Below are positions 15,624 through 26,347 of a DNA stretch of 57,742 nucleotides, piece by piece (the stretch's first letter is position 1; each line of letters begins with the position of its first letter). Location of the stretch: NCBI GenBank assembly GCA_016219875.1, contig JACRJZ010000040.1, forward strand, positions 1 to 57,742, in the 5' to 3' direction. The position numbers and the translations under genes are program-made. A model generated the notes under the pieces. The model saw nothing but the letters and a program-made list of their open reading frames with translations, did no database searches and was not told the origin of the DNA. This DNA comes from Verrucomicrobiota bacterium (GTDB lineage Bacteria; Verrucomicrobiota; Verrucomicrobiia; Limisphaerales; JACRJZ01).

Positions 15624-18600
15624 ATGAAAACAACCAGACTCCTCCTGAGCATCGTAGGCTGCTTGGCTGCAGCATCAATCAATGGCCAAAGCACAAACTG
15701 TCTTTCGCTGCCATCCGGCTTGGTCGCATGGTGGCCTGGCGAGGGCGATGCGCGCGATCTCGTTGGCGCGAGCCACGGAACCGTTGAGGGCAACGTGCAG
15801 TTTGTGCCGGCGAAGGTGGGGCAAGGCTTCAGGTTCGACGGCAGCAGCAGCGCCGTCTTGATCCCACCCACTCCCGCCACCGATGTCGGCGCCGGGCCGG
15901 GCTTCACCATCGAAGCTTGGCTTCAGCCCTTCGCTGCGAGGCTGATCATGTGGATCGGCTGGTCGGACAACGAATCGCAGTACTACGGCCCGTACGGCTA
16001 TCTCCAGTCGGACGGCTCGATCTTCTTCAACATTGTGGATGTCTCCCACGCCGGACATGTCATCGTGTCGTCAGCCAACGCCGTGACGCCAGGCGAGATG
16101 CACCACGTCGCGCTCACCTACGATAGGGCGAGCGGCGAGGCGGTGATCTATCGCAACGGTGAAGCGGCCGCACGCGAGCACCTCGGGAGCTTCACGCCGG
16201 ATACCACACGGCGAATCGTTCTGGGGCGCCAGCCACCCAGTTGGGCCTTCGACGGCATCCTCGACGAACTTGCGCTCTACAACCGCGCTCTCTCCTCGAA
16301 CGAAGTCGCCGCCATCCACGCCGCCGGCAGCGCGGGCAAGTGCAAGCCGGCTTGTGTTCCGCCGCCGTCCAGCTTGGTCGGATGGTGGTCGGGTGACGGA
16401 CATGCCTTCGACCTTACCACCAATCACAATGACGCGAAGCTGCAAGGAGGGATAACCTACGCGCCGGGCAAGGTGGGCCGGGCCTTCGATCTCACGGGTG
16501 GCAACAAATCGGTCGTCATTCCCGACTCTCCCAGCCTTGAGTTGACGAACCAGTTCACCATCGAGGCCTGGGTCAATACCGCGACGCTCTCGGAGGGCGT
16601 CGGCGGGGGCCGGGGCATCGTGTCCAAAGTGGGCGGCGCGGCCGGGAACAACGGCTACCAGTTCGTCTTTAGAGCCAACTTCACCTCGCTCCTTGGCAAC
16701 TTTAACAGTCCGGGCCAACCCTGGCCCAGCAGTAGCATCAGCGCCGCGCTGCCGACTCCGGTTGCCCCCGGTGTCTGGATGCACGTCGCGTGGACGTACG
16801 ACCAGTCGGCCATGAAACTCTACTTCAACGGCCAGCCCATCGCGACCAATGTCATCGGACCCCTTGAGATCGCCACGTCCGCATCCAACCTCCGCCTCAG
16901 CGGCGACGACAATGGCAACGGTTTCTGGGACGGTTTGATTGACGAAGTGTCGATTTGCAGTGAGGCCCTTTCCGCCGGGCAGATCGCGGCCAGCTACACC
17001 GCGGGCAGCGCGGGCCAGTGCAGGAAACTGGCAATTCTCACGGACTTGCAGCCGCTGCGGCAGACACGCGCCGTCGGAGCCGAAGCCGCTTTCAGAATCA
17101 CTGCGACGGGCATGGGCACGCTCAGTTACCGGTGGCGGCGCAACGGCACGCCGCTCGCCACGAACAACAGCGGATCTCTGGTGCTGACGAACCTCCAATT
17201 GTCCAACGCCGGCAGCTACGATGTGCTGGTGAGCGATGTGGCGACACTCACTGTCACCAGCGGCGTCGCCACGCTCAACGTGGTCATGCGCGATACCAGC
17301 TCGAGTTGGCTGGCTGGCTGGTGGCCCGGCGAAGGCGATGCCACCGACTCCTTGGGGCGTTATGACGGCACGCTGCAAGGTGGCGCGGGCTTTACCAACG
17401 GCATCGTCGGCAGCGCCTTCAGTCCGAATGGCGGGTACGTGGACTTGGGTGTCGGACCGCCCTTGGACAGCTTTACTGCCGCGCTGTGGATCTGGGTCGA
17501 TCCGGATCTGAACGTCGGCGAACAGCGCGTCATCAGCCACGACAACTATCTCCTGCCGGGCACCAGAAAAGCCTTCATGCTCAAATCGACCAGTGGTGGC
17601 AACACCGGTCGCAACGGCGCGCCGTGGTTTGAGATCGGTGGACCATCAGGCTGGCAGGGCCTTGCGTTGCCGGCAAGCCTGAGCGCGGGCTGGCACCACT
17701 TGGCCGGCGTCAGGAACATCTCCGCCGCGCAACTGGAACTCTATGTCGATGGCACTCGCGTCGCTAACTGCGACCTGACGATGATCGACACGATCGACTC
17801 TGATGTCAGCACCGTGCTCAGCGGCGTCAGTCCTGCGCAGCAGATCGAGCCGTTCCACGGTCGCATTGATGAAGTAGCAATCTTTCAGTGCGCGCTGTCA
17901 GCCGATGAAATTCGCGCGCTGGCCACCACCGGCCCCGCGCCGGACTTGGTGGTCGAATCGGTCAACGTGGCGACGAACAGCGCGTTTGGCGCCGCGCTCA
18001 ACGTGAGTTGGACTGTGCGTAATCGTGGCGACACTCCAGCCCTCGGAAGCTGGAGCGATCGCATTTGGTTTTCGAGCGGCACCACGCCTGAGAGCAGCCG
18101 AGTGCTGCTTGATCTCGCGGTGACGAACGCGGCGACCTTGGCTCCTGGCTCCAACTACACGAGCTCGGCCACAGTGGTTCTTCCGCTCCATCACGCCCTC
18201 ACCCCGGGAAGTTTTCACATCGGCGTCACGACGGATGTGCATAGCCAGGTCCGCGAGTCGCGAGACGACAACAACTCGGCCGCCAGCGGCGTTATCTGTC
18301 TCGACCTGCCGCCGCTGCCCGATCTGGCCGTGACGCGCGTCGTGGCACCTACGGCGCTGGTGGCCGGGCAAACTGCCGAGGTCGTGTGGACTGTCACAAA
18401 CCGCGGCAGCGTCCTCGCGACTGGGCCATGGCTGGACTCGCTGTATTTGGCGCGGGACAGCGCCGGCACGGGCGCACAACTCCTCGCCCAAGCAGTCTTC
18501 GCCGGCTCGCTCGATCCCGGCGCTGCAATCACGGTTACGCAGCAAGTCACCTTCCCCGCGCGAGTCTATGGCGAACGCGTCTTGATCGCGCGAAGCGATG

Positions 18601-21600
18601 TGCGGGACCAGGTGTTCGAGACCGACGACACTAACAACGAGCGCGCCAGCGGAACGCTCACGCTGCTGCCGCCGCCCGTGCCGGACCTGACCATCACAAA
18701 CATCCTGGCGCCCGCAGCCGTCTTGCCGGGCCAAGTCATCCCGATATCGTGGACCGTGACCAATCAAGGCAACGCGGTGGCTTCAGCGTCGTGGACCGAA
18801 ACTCTCTACCTCGCACCCGCCTCGAATCTCGACTCCGCGCTCGCGTTCGGAAGTTTCACTTTCAGCAACACGCTGCCGGCTGCCGCGTCCGTGACGCGCA
18901 CGCAGGCCGTGGCGATTCCGAGCCTCCCGACCGGCTCGTGGCGTCTGGGCGTCTTGGTGGACAGCGACAACCAACTCCCCGAAGAGCAGACCAGGACCAA
19001 CAACCTGGGATTCTCCACGAACCCGACACAGATCCAAACCGGTCTGATCCTCCAAGTCTCCGCCACGGAGGTGCCGGAAGACGCGATGAACCCTGCTCTT
19101 CAGGCCACCGTTTACCGCAACGGCGATTTGACGGACCCCCTCACGCTGGCCATCTCCAACAGCGACTCGACCGAACTGACGATGCCGGCGACCGTGGTCA
19201 TTCCGACGGGCCAAACGGCGGTTTCGTTCGCGATTGGCGTCGTGCATGACAATGCGGTGGATGGCGCGCAGATGGTCACGATCACCGTGTCTGCGGACGG
19301 TTACGCCGGCGCCAGTGCTCAAGTTGTCGTCCACAATACGGACGTGCCTCGCTTGACCGTGATGATGAGCGACTCCTTGCTCAAGGAAGGGACTTCAACG
19401 AACGCCATCGTCATGCGGAACGAGGTCACGCCGGACCCGATCCTGGTCCGGCTCCGGAGCACTTCCTCACGTCAACTCTTAGTGCCCGATTCCGTGACCA
19501 TTCCTGCCAACCAGATGGCCGTCGCTTTCGATGTCCTCGCTTTGGATGACGGCTTGATCGAGGCCACACAGCCCTACACGGTGACTGCGTCGGCCACCGC
19601 GTATGAGCCCGGCTCGGCGGTGGTTTCCATTGTGGACAACGACTGGCCCACGGTGCGGGTGGAGATTGCCCCGGACGCCGTCAGCGAAGGCGCGGGCGTG
19701 GTCATGGCAACCGTGGTCCGAAGCGCAGCCCGACCTCAAGGTATGGTCCTCGACCTGGAGAGCAGCGACCCGAACGCGTTGTGGGTGCCGGAGCGGATCG
19801 GCATCCAGCCGGGTGAGACGTTCGCCTCCTTCCCGATCTTGCCGGTGGACAACTCGTTGCTGGACGGCGCACGACCAGTGCAAGTCCGGGCTTTTGTCGT
19901 GGATTCAGTCACGGGCGTCCGGCTCGCGACGGCGACGTCCGACAGTGTGGACATCACCGACAACGACGGTCCGACGCTGGCGTTGGTCGTGGCCCACAGC
20001 GTCGTGGCTAAGGGGGTGCCGGCGGCCAACATCGGCACGGTTTCGCGCAACACGGTGACCAATAGCGAAACGCTGGTGGTCCAATTGACCAGCTCGGACA
20101 CCACCGAAGCGACGGTGCCCGCGACCGTCACAATCCCGGTTGGAGAAGCCGCGGTCGCATTCGACATCAACACGGTCCAGGACGGCACGCCCGACGGCAG
20201 CCAAAGCGTCACGGTCCGCGCGGAGGCGGCAGGCTTTAACGGCAGCTCGACGACGTTTGTCGTTTCGGACCGCGACCTGCCCGATTTGGTCATCAGCGGC
20301 ATCACGCTGCCGTCCGCTGGCGTGACAGCCGAAGCCGTTAGTTGTGACTATCATCTCGCCAACCGGGGTTTGTCCGCGGCAACCGGCACGTCGAAGCAAC
20401 GCGTGTTCTTGTCTAGCGATCCGACTCTCAGCGGAGACGACAGGTTGCTGGGTGAATTGACCTTCACCGGTTCTCTATCCGTGGGCCAGGAAGCCGGCGA
20501 ATCGTGGACATTCACGCTGCCCGGCATGCCGGGCGATTACTGGCTGATCGTGGTCGCCGATGCGCTGAATCAACTGCCGGAGACAACGGAGGACAACAAC
20601 CTCAGCGTTTCGCGGAACCCGATCCATGTGGGTCCGGCTTACACAGCCACGGTGGCGACCGAGGTTGGCACCGCTCCGGCAGGCACGGCCATCCCGCTCT
20701 ACGGCAGCGCGACGCTGGCGGCGGGCGGACCGGCGGCGCTCGTGCCGGTCAATATCCATATCCATGTACTCGGGACGGAACGTGTCCTCCAAGCCACGAC
20801 GGCCGCAGACGGGACGTTTGGCGCCACGTTCCAACCGCTGCCGGGCGAGGCGGGCCACTACCAAGTCGAGGCTACGCATCCGGCCGTGACCGCCGCCGGC
20901 GTGCAGGACGAGTTCACGCTGGTCGGCATGAGCATCAGTCCCAGTTCGATGAGCGAGCGTTTGGTCTTGTCGAGCACGGATGATTACCAGCTCACCCTCC
21001 AGAACCTCAGCGAAGTGCCCCTGACGGGAATCACCGCCGCGCTGGAAGACGTTCCGGCCAACATTGATTTTCGGCTGGAAGTTCCCAGCGCCCTGGCGGG
21101 GTCATCCAATGCGATTGTTCGTTTCACTGTTCGCGCGGCTGACGATTCCGTTGCCACCGGGGTCATCCGCATCACGCTGAGCAGCGCGGAAGGCGCCCAA
21201 ACCAAGGTCCTTTTCGCGTTCCGCGTGGTGCATCCACGGACTGAATTGACCACAACCCCGGGATACCTCCAAGCCAGCATGCGGCGTGGTCAGCGTTCGT
21301 TCGTTCGCTTTGAGTTGATCAATGTCGGGGCGGTCGCCTCAGGCGACTTGGACATCCTTCTGCCAAACACGAGTTGGCTCTCGTTGGTCTCAGCCCAGCG
21401 CATCCCCTCCCTGGCGCCCGGACAAAAGGCTGATGTCGAGCTCTCTCTCTCGCCTCCGCCCGACATGGCGTTAGGGGTTTCGACGGGCAACCTGGTCATC
21501 TCGGGCGACGGCGGCGCCACTTCGGTTCCGTTCCAGTTCAACACCGTTTCGGATCTGACGGGTGCGCTGCTGGTTTCCGTGGCTGACGATTTCACCTACA

Positions 21601-24600
21601 CCACCCCCGGCTCGCCCAAGGTGACCAATGCGGTCGTGACGTTGACCGACGCGACGACACTGGCAGAGGTGGCCACGGGCACGACGATCCCGAGCGGCGA
21701 ACTGCTGCTGACCAACCTGGTGGAGGCGTATTACAACCTCGTCGTGCGCGCGGACCGGCACAGCGAGTTCCGCGCTACACTCTTGCTCGCTGGCGGCCAG
21801 ACCAACCTGGTCAATGCCTTCCTCCAGCGGCAATTCGTGACCTATTCGTGGAACGTCGTGCCCATCGAGATCGAGGATCGCTACGAGTTCCAACTCCAGA
21901 CCACCTATGAGACCCACGTGCCGGCGCCCGTGGTGGTCGTGGAGCCCGCCACGGTGGACCTGGGCAGCGTCAGCGGAGATACGACGCAAGTGAACTTCAC
22001 CTTCACAAATCACGGCTTGATCGCCGCGCGGAACCTCAAATTCGCGCTGCCGACCCATCCCAATTGGGAAGTCATCCCGTTGCTTACGGACTTGGGAGAC
22101 TTGGCGGCCATAAGTTCCATCCAAGTGCCCGTCACTTTCCGAAGGTTGGGTGCTGAAAGCCCCGGGGCGCAGGCCCATTCGGCGAAGGACCAGAAGGACT
22201 CGCCGGTCGGCCCTTGCACCTACTCCCTCGGTTGGGACTACTGGTATCCGTGCGGCCCCGAACGGCCGTGGCTCAAAATCCTGGTTCCCGTTTTGAACGC
22301 CTCGCCCGGATGCACGAATGCTTTTCCAGCCCTGCCTCGGGAACCCAGGGAGGGCTATCAACTTCCTCAGGTGTCGGCTCGGAATTTCGAATTGCCGCCC
22401 TACATCCCCGAACTTTGGATCCAGCCGATGGCCACCGTGGCTGAGTCCATTTTCTCGGTGTTCACAGGCATCCAGGCCACCTTCTGCTCGGAATGTGCGT
22501 CCGCACTGGCTGCGTGCGCGCTGAAGTGGGTGCCTTGGCCGGCGCCGTACGAATGCTACGACAACTACTTGGATGCCCTCGAAGGCGCCCGCAAAGGCAT
22601 CGGCTCGCCGGCTGAGACTGCAGACCGTGTGGCGCAGGTGTACCTGGCCTACTTGAAATGCCAGGCCGTGGTTGCCGCCGGGAAGGCAGCCGAAGAACTG
22701 GCGAAAAGGATCGCCATCGTGCAAACCGCGCAGTGCTTGAAATTGGCCTACGACCACTGCTGGCACAGCACACCAGAAGGCGCACCGGCTGTCGCGAGCC
22801 AACGAGGAAAGGACGCCGGAGAAACGGGCAGTCCGTCTCCGGAAGAGCTGCTGTTTCTTGATCATCTGCGTCGCCTCAGCGCTGAAGTTGACGCGCTGGC
22901 CGAGTCGTATGGTGACGAGGCCTGGTTGCTTTGCACAGACGCCGCGACACTGGGCAATTGGTTCACCGCGTTCGAGCAGGCGACCGCAACGAACTCCGTG
23001 GAAGCCGCCACCGTGTCACCGTCCGAAAAAGCGGATCTGCTCGCACTGCCGCTCCCGTCCCCGGTGGATGCTGCCATCGCCACCAAGTTCATCGAACGGT
23101 GGAATCGCAGCCTGGAGTACTGGGGCCGCGGCTGGCTCGACTCCACCAACGTGCCGGCTGGCCAGAACACGAATTTCGTGGCCTTGGACGTACTCACGGC
23201 GAAATTGGCTGCGGGGCTGGAGGCCAGGCGCAAGAGTGAGGCGGAAAGGTTCCTGGACGTGCTGGACGGCGCGCTTTACGCGAAAGACCAGTACTTGATG
23301 AAACTGACGGAGAATGAGGATGGTGTTTGCGCCCAGGTCAAGCTCCGGCTCAACCAGTCCGCCGTGATCACCCGCAGTGCGTTCGAGGGCACACTGGAAA
23401 TCAACAACAACTCGGGTGCGCCGCTGGAGAACATCCGAGTCACCCTCGAGATTCGCGGACCGAGCGGCAGCCGCGCCGATGATATGTTCGGCACCCGGAT
23501 CCCGCGATTGGATGGCATGACCGGCGTGGACGGCGCCGGTTCGCTGGCCAACGGCGCCTCGGGCAAGGCCATTTGGGTGTTCATTCCCACCCGGGACGCC
23601 GCGCCACTCGAACCCAAGCAATACACCATCGGCGGCCAGGTCACCTTCACCCAAGACGGCAAGGTAATCACTTTGCCGCTGTTCCCGGTCCCGATCGAAG
23701 TTCTTCCGGACCCGCGGCTGATCGTAAAGTATTTCTACCAGCGGGAGGTTTATGCGGACGATCCTTTTACTCAAGAAATCGAGCCATCTGAGCCGTTTGC
23801 GCTGGCGATGATGATGTCCAACGTGGGGCGCGGCACGGCCAGGAACGTCACCGTGACCTCCGCCCAGCCAAAGATCGTGGACAACGAGAAGGGCCTTCTG
23901 ATTGACTTCGACCTGATCGGCAGCCAAGTCGGGGGACAGGACATCTCGCCCGCGCTCCGGGTCACGCTAGGAGAAATCTCGCCGGGCCATTCCGCCGTCG
24001 CCACATGGTGGATGACCACCTCGCTCCAAGGCCGGTTCACCGACTATGCGGCCTCGTTCTCCCACGTGGACGCTTTGGGTGACAAGAAACTCTCGCTGAT
24101 TGACAGCGTGGGAACTCACGAACTCCTGCACTTGGTGCGGGCGGACGTGCCCGAGGATGACGGCCTGGCGGATTTCTTGGTGAACGACGTGCTGGATCTG
24201 AAACGGCTGCCCGATACGCTCCACCTAAGCGGCGGCGGGACCCTGCCGGTCAGCTTGGTCACCAACGCCTTTGTTGATCGTGCGCCCACGGCCGAGGCTC
24301 CCAACATTACCCTGACCGCAACTTTCCCGGCCGGCTGGGCCTACTTGCGCCTGCCGGATCCGACCGAGAGCGGCTTCCGCCTCACCCGTGTCGTTCGCTC
24401 TGACGGTCGTGTGCTGCGGTTGGGCACTAACGTCTGGACCACACACCGGATCGTGCGCCCGCACGACCAGGATCCGTATCCGGAGAACCTGCTCCACCTG
24501 CTCGACTGCGACAGCACTGGCGTTTACACGCTCGTGTACGAACCGCCGATTCCGGACGACCAACTGGCGCCGAGCAGCGCGGTAACATCGCTTCCAGCCA

Positions 24601-26273
24601 ACAGCCGTCCGGCAATCCCGGTGCAGTGGTCCGGCCAGGACGAAGGCGGTAGCGGCCTTGCTTTCTTCGACGTGTTCGTATCCGTCAATGGCGGTCCCTT
24701 CCTGCTGTGGCTGGAGCGAACGACTCTGCGCGGCGCACTCTTCCAGGGAACTTTGGGAAACAGCTACGCGTTCTACAGCATCGCCACCGATCAAACCCGC
24801 AACCGCGAGGGCGCTCCTGCGACGCCTGATGCCCAGACCGCCGTTTCGCTGGCTAACGTGGCTCCCGTGCTGGCCGCACTGGCCGGTCAAACCGTCACCG
24901 AAGGCCAAACCCTTCGATTGACCGTCGGAGCCACCGACGTGGATGGCCCCGCCGGCAGCTTGGCGTTCGGCCTGGAACCGGGCACCCCTGACGGTGTTGC
25001 CATTGACGGAACGACCGGCGATCTCACTTGGACTCCCGGCGAAGCGGCCGGTGGTGCTTCGTTCCTTATTGGCGTGCGAGTGTGGGATACCGCAGACCGA
25101 AGCCTGACCGACATGAAGGAGTTCACAGTGTTCGTCCAGGAGGTGAACACCGCGCCCAGTGTGGCCTCGATTGCTGATCGCACGGTCAGAGAAGGACAAT
25201 CCCTCAGCTTCATCGTCCTGGCCAACGACGCTGATCTGCCTTCACAGATGCTCACCTTCCGTCTGGGAACAGGCACGCCGTCGGGCCCAAGCATCGATCC
25301 CGGCAGCGGCCTCTTCCGCTGGACGCCGAACGATCTCCAGGGGCCGAGCACGAACATCATTTCGATCATCGTCACCGACAACGGCGTACCGACCCTGAGC
25401 GCTACCCAGCAGTTCACTGTGATTGTACGCGACACGCGGGCCGGCTTGTCGCTCAGCGTCGGCACGACCAACTTGCTGGTCGGTCAGAACAGTTTTGTTC
25501 CGTTGATTCTCAACGCCGGCATGGGATTGACGAATCTCGCCTTTCTCCTGGAAGCGGAAACCAATCGCCTGCAACTCCTCTTGCCGCAATCGCTCGCTCC
25601 TGAGTTGGCCAGTGCTGGACTCCGTCACGTCGGATCGAACCGCTTCGAGTTGCAGTTCCGCACCTGGCCTGGCTCCGTATTGCAGGGCCAGCTTGAATTG
25701 GCGCGGCTTCCTTTCGGAGCGTTGGCCCAGGAACATTCTGCCATCGTCCCCCTACGCGCCACCTCTCTCACGGGCTGGCAAGAAAGCGCCCCATCAGCGT
25801 TGGCTGGCGATGTATCGTCGGGCCGCGTGTTCGTCATTGGCCGCGAGCCTCTCCTCGATGCGCAGATCATTACCAACGGCGCCCGCCGTTTGACACTCTA
25901 CGGCCACGCCGGCCGCAGATATGTCATCGACACCACCACGAACTTCGCCGGTGCTGACTGGTGGGCCACCCAGGAAGTTCAACTGGCCGGCACTCGCGAA
26001 TGGTCCGGTCCGCTCGACAGCCTCGCCCCGGCCCTCTTCTGTCGTGTGCGGGAAGTCTCCGCATTGCTGCTAAGCATTCGCGAGCAAGCCGGCGCGGTCC
26101 TGATCGAATGGGAAGGCGATTGCGCCAACTGCACTTTGGAAGAGTCAGGCGCACTTGGCTCCAACGCCAACTGGGTCCCAGCCAGCCTGCAGCCCATGCC
26201 ACAAGGCGGGCGTTGGCAAGTTACACTCCCTCACAACGGCGCCAACCGATTCTATCGTGTAGTGAAGCCGTGA
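15624..26273 (+). CDS. Giant secreted mosaic protein (LamG, Ig, CARDB, Calx-beta, He_PIG domains)
   Basis: This 3549-residue protein starts with a signal peptide (MKTTRLLLSIVGCLAAAS). In order I see LamG-like domains near residues 30-240, 250-460 and 560-770, each with a W(W)PGEGDA-type start; an Ig-like domain between the second and third; three CARDB-like domains from about 773, 899 and 1020 (PDLxV...); four Calx-beta-like domains from about 1140, 1243, 1343 and 1450; a fourth CARDB near 1553; and a carboxypeptidase-regulatory-like fold near 1690. A cysteine-rich helical region at about 2190-2380 is unassigned. Two putative-Ig (He_PIG) domains begin near 3080 and 3176. The end is GRRYVIDTTTNF ... 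NRFYRVVKP, a module shared with other proteins here. It is probably a surface or secreted adhesin or polysaccharide-binding protein. No PEP-CTERM or LPXTG anchor is present. Confidence 0.85.
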   Translation: MKTTRLLLSIVGCLAAASINGQSTNCLSLPSGLVAWWPGEGDARDLVGASHGTVEGNVQFVPAKVGQGFRFDGSSSAVLIPPTPATDVGAGPGFTIEAWLQPFAARLIMWIGWSDNESQYYGPYGYLQSDGSIFFNIVDVSHAGHVIVSSANAVTPGEMHHVALTYDRASGEAVIYRNGEAAAREHLGSFTPDTTRRIVLGRQPPSWAFDGILDELALYNRALSSNEVAAIHAAGSAGKCKPACVPPPSSLVGWWSGDGHAFDLTTNHNDAKLQGGITYAPGKVGRAFDLTGGNKSVVIPDSPSLELTNQFTIEAWVNTATLSEGVGGGRGIVSKVGGAAGNNGYQFVFRANFTSLLGNFNSPGQPWPSSSISAALPTPVAPGVWMHVAWTYDQSAMKLYFNGQPIATNVIGPLEIATSASNLRLSGDDNGNGFWDGLIDEVSICSEALSAGQIAASYTAGSAGQCRKLAILTDLQPLRQTRAVGAEAAFRITATGMGTLSYRWRRNGTPLATNNSGSLVLTNLQLSNAGSYDVLVSDVATLTVTSGVATLNVVMRDTSSSWLAGWWPGEGDATDSLGRYDGTLQGGAGFTNGIVGSAFSPNGGYVDLGVGPPLDSFTAALWIWVDPDLNVGEQRVISHDNYLLPGTRKAFMLKSTSGGNTGRNGAPWFEIGGPSGWQGLALPASLSAGWHHLAGVRNISAAQLELYVDGTRVANCDLTMIDTIDSDVSTVLSGVSPAQQIEPFHGRIDEVAIFQCALSADEIRALATTGPAPDLVVESVNVATNSAFGAALNVSWTVRNRGDTPALGSWSDRIWFSSGTTPESSRVLLDLAVTNAATLAPGSNYTSSATVVLPLHHALTPGSFHIGVTTDVHSQVRESRDDNNSAASGVICLDLPPLPDLAVTRVVAPTALVAGQTAEVVWTVTNRGSVLATGPWLDSLYLARDSAGTGAQLLAQAVFAGSLDPGAAITVTQQVTFPARVYGERVLIARSDVRDQVFETDDTNNERASGTLTLLPPPVPDLTITNILAPAAVLPGQVIPISWTVTNQGNAVASASWTETLYLAPASNLDSALAFGSFTFSNTLPAAASVTRTQAVAIPSLPTGSWRLGVLVDSDNQLPEEQTRTNNLGFSTNPTQIQTGLILQVSATEVPEDAMNPALQATVYRNGDLTDPLTLAISNSDSTELTMPATVVIPTGQTAVSFAIGVVHDNAVDGAQMVTITVSADGYAGASAQVVVHNTDVPRLTVMMSDSLLKEGTSTNAIVMRNEVTPDPILVRLRSTSSRQLLVPDSVTIPANQMAVAFDVLALDDGLIEATQPYTVTASATAYEPGSAVVSIVDNDWPTVRVEIAPDAVSEGAGVVMATVVRSAARPQGMVLDLESSDPNALWVPERIGIQPGETFASFPILPVDNSLLDGARPVQVRAFVVDSVTGVRLATATSDSVDITDNDGPTLALVVAHSVVAKGVPAANIGTVSRNTVTNSETLVVQLTSSDTTEATVPATVTIPVGEAAVAFDINTVQDGTPDGSQSVTVRAEAAGFNGSSTTFVVSDRDLPDLVISGITLPSAGVTAEAVSCDYHLANRGLSAATGTSKQRVFLSSDPTLSGDDRLLGELTFTGSLSVGQEAGESWTFTLPGMPGDYWLIVVADALNQLPETTEDNNLSVSRNPIHVGPAYTATVATEVGTAPAGTAIPLYGSATLAAGGPAALVPVNIHIHVLGTERVLQATTAADGTFGATFQPLPGEAGHYQVEATHPAVTAAGVQDEFTLVGMSISPSSMSERLVLSSTDDYQLTLQNLSEVPLTGITAALEDVPANIDFRLEVPSALAGSSNAIVRFTVRAADDSVATGVIRITLSSAEGAQTKVLFAFRVVHPRTELTTTPGYLQASMRRGQRSFVRFELINVGAVASGDLDILLPNTSWLSLVSAQRIPSLAPGQKADVELSLSPPPDMALGVSTGNLVISGDGGATSVPFQFNTVSDLTGALLVSVADDFTYTTPGSPKVTNAVVTLTDATTLAEVATGTTIPSGELLLTNLVEAYYNLVVRADRHSEFRATLLLAGGQTNLVNAFLQRQFVTYSWNVVPIEIEDRYEFQLQTTYETHVPAPVVVVEPATVDLGSVSGDTTQVNFTFTNHGLIAARNLKFALPTHPNWEVIPLLTDLGDLAAISSIQVPVTFRRLGAESPGAQAHSAKDQKDSPVGPCTYSLGWDYWYPCGPERPWLKILVPVLNASPGCTNAFPALPREPREGYQLPQVSARNFELPPYIPELWIQPMATVAESIFSVFTGIQATFCSECASALAACALKWVPWPAPYECYDNYLDALEGARKGIGSPAETADRVAQVYLAYLKCQAVVAAGKAAEELAKRIAIVQTAQCLKLAYDHCWHSTPEGAPAVASQRGKDAGETGSPSPEELLFLDHLRRLSAEVDALAESYGDEAWLLCTDAATLGNWFTAFEQATATNSVEAATVSPSEKADLLALPLPSPVDAAIATKFIERWNRSLEYWGRGWLDSTNVPAGQNTNFVALDVLTAKLAAGLEARRKSEAERFLDVLDGALYAKDQYLMKLTENEDGVCAQVKLRLNQSAVITRSAFEGTLEINNNSGAPLENIRVTLEIRGPSGSRADDMFGTRIPRLDGMTGVDGAGSLANGASGKAIWVFIPTRDAAPLEPKQYTIGGQVTFTQDGKVITLPLFPVPIEVLPDPRLIVKYFYQREVYADDPFTQEIEPSEPFALAMMMSNVGRGTARNVTVTSAQPKIVDNEKGLLIDFDLIGSQVGGQDISPALRVTLGEISPGHSAVATWWMTTSLQGRFTDYAASFSHVDALGDKKLSLIDSVGTHELLHLVRADVPEDDGLADFLVNDVLDLKRLPDTLHLSGGGTLPVSLVTNAFVDRAPTAEAPNITLTATFPAGWAYLRLPDPTESGFRLTRVVRSDGRVLRLGTNVWTTHRIVRPHDQDPYPENLLHLLDCDSTGVYTLVYEPPIPDDQLAPSSAVTSLPANSRPAIPVQWSGQDEGGSGLAFFDVFVSVNGGPFLLWLERTTLRGALFQGTLGNSYAFYSIATDQTRNREGAPATPDAQTAVSLANVAPVLAALAGQTVTEGQTLRLTVGATDVDGPAGSLAFGLEPGTPDGVAIDGTTGDLTWTPGEAAGGASFLIGVRVWDTADRSLTDMKEFTVFVQEVNTAPSVASIADRTVREGQSLSFIVLANDADLPSQMLTFRLGTGTPSGPSIDPGSGLFRWTPNDLQGPSTNIISIIVTDNGVPTLSATQQFTVIVRDTRAGLSLSVGTTNLLVGQNSFVPLILNAGMGLTNLAFLLEAETNRLQLLLPQSLAPELASAGLRHVGSNRFELQFRTWPGSVLQGQLELARLPFGALAQEHSAIVPLRATSLTGWQESAPSALAGDVSSGRVFVIGREPLLDAQIITNGARRLTLYGHAGRRYVIDTTTNFAGADWWATQEVQLAGTREWSGPLDSLAPALFCRVREVSALLLSIREQAGAVLIEWEGDCANCTLEESGALGSNANWVPASLQPMPQGGRWQVTLPHNGANRFYRVVKP

Positions 26274-26347
26274 CTCGCGCAAGGTAGATGCCCTGAACCT
26301 CCCAGACACGGATCGTTGTGAAGCAGCGTCCTCTTGTCGCTGCGGGC

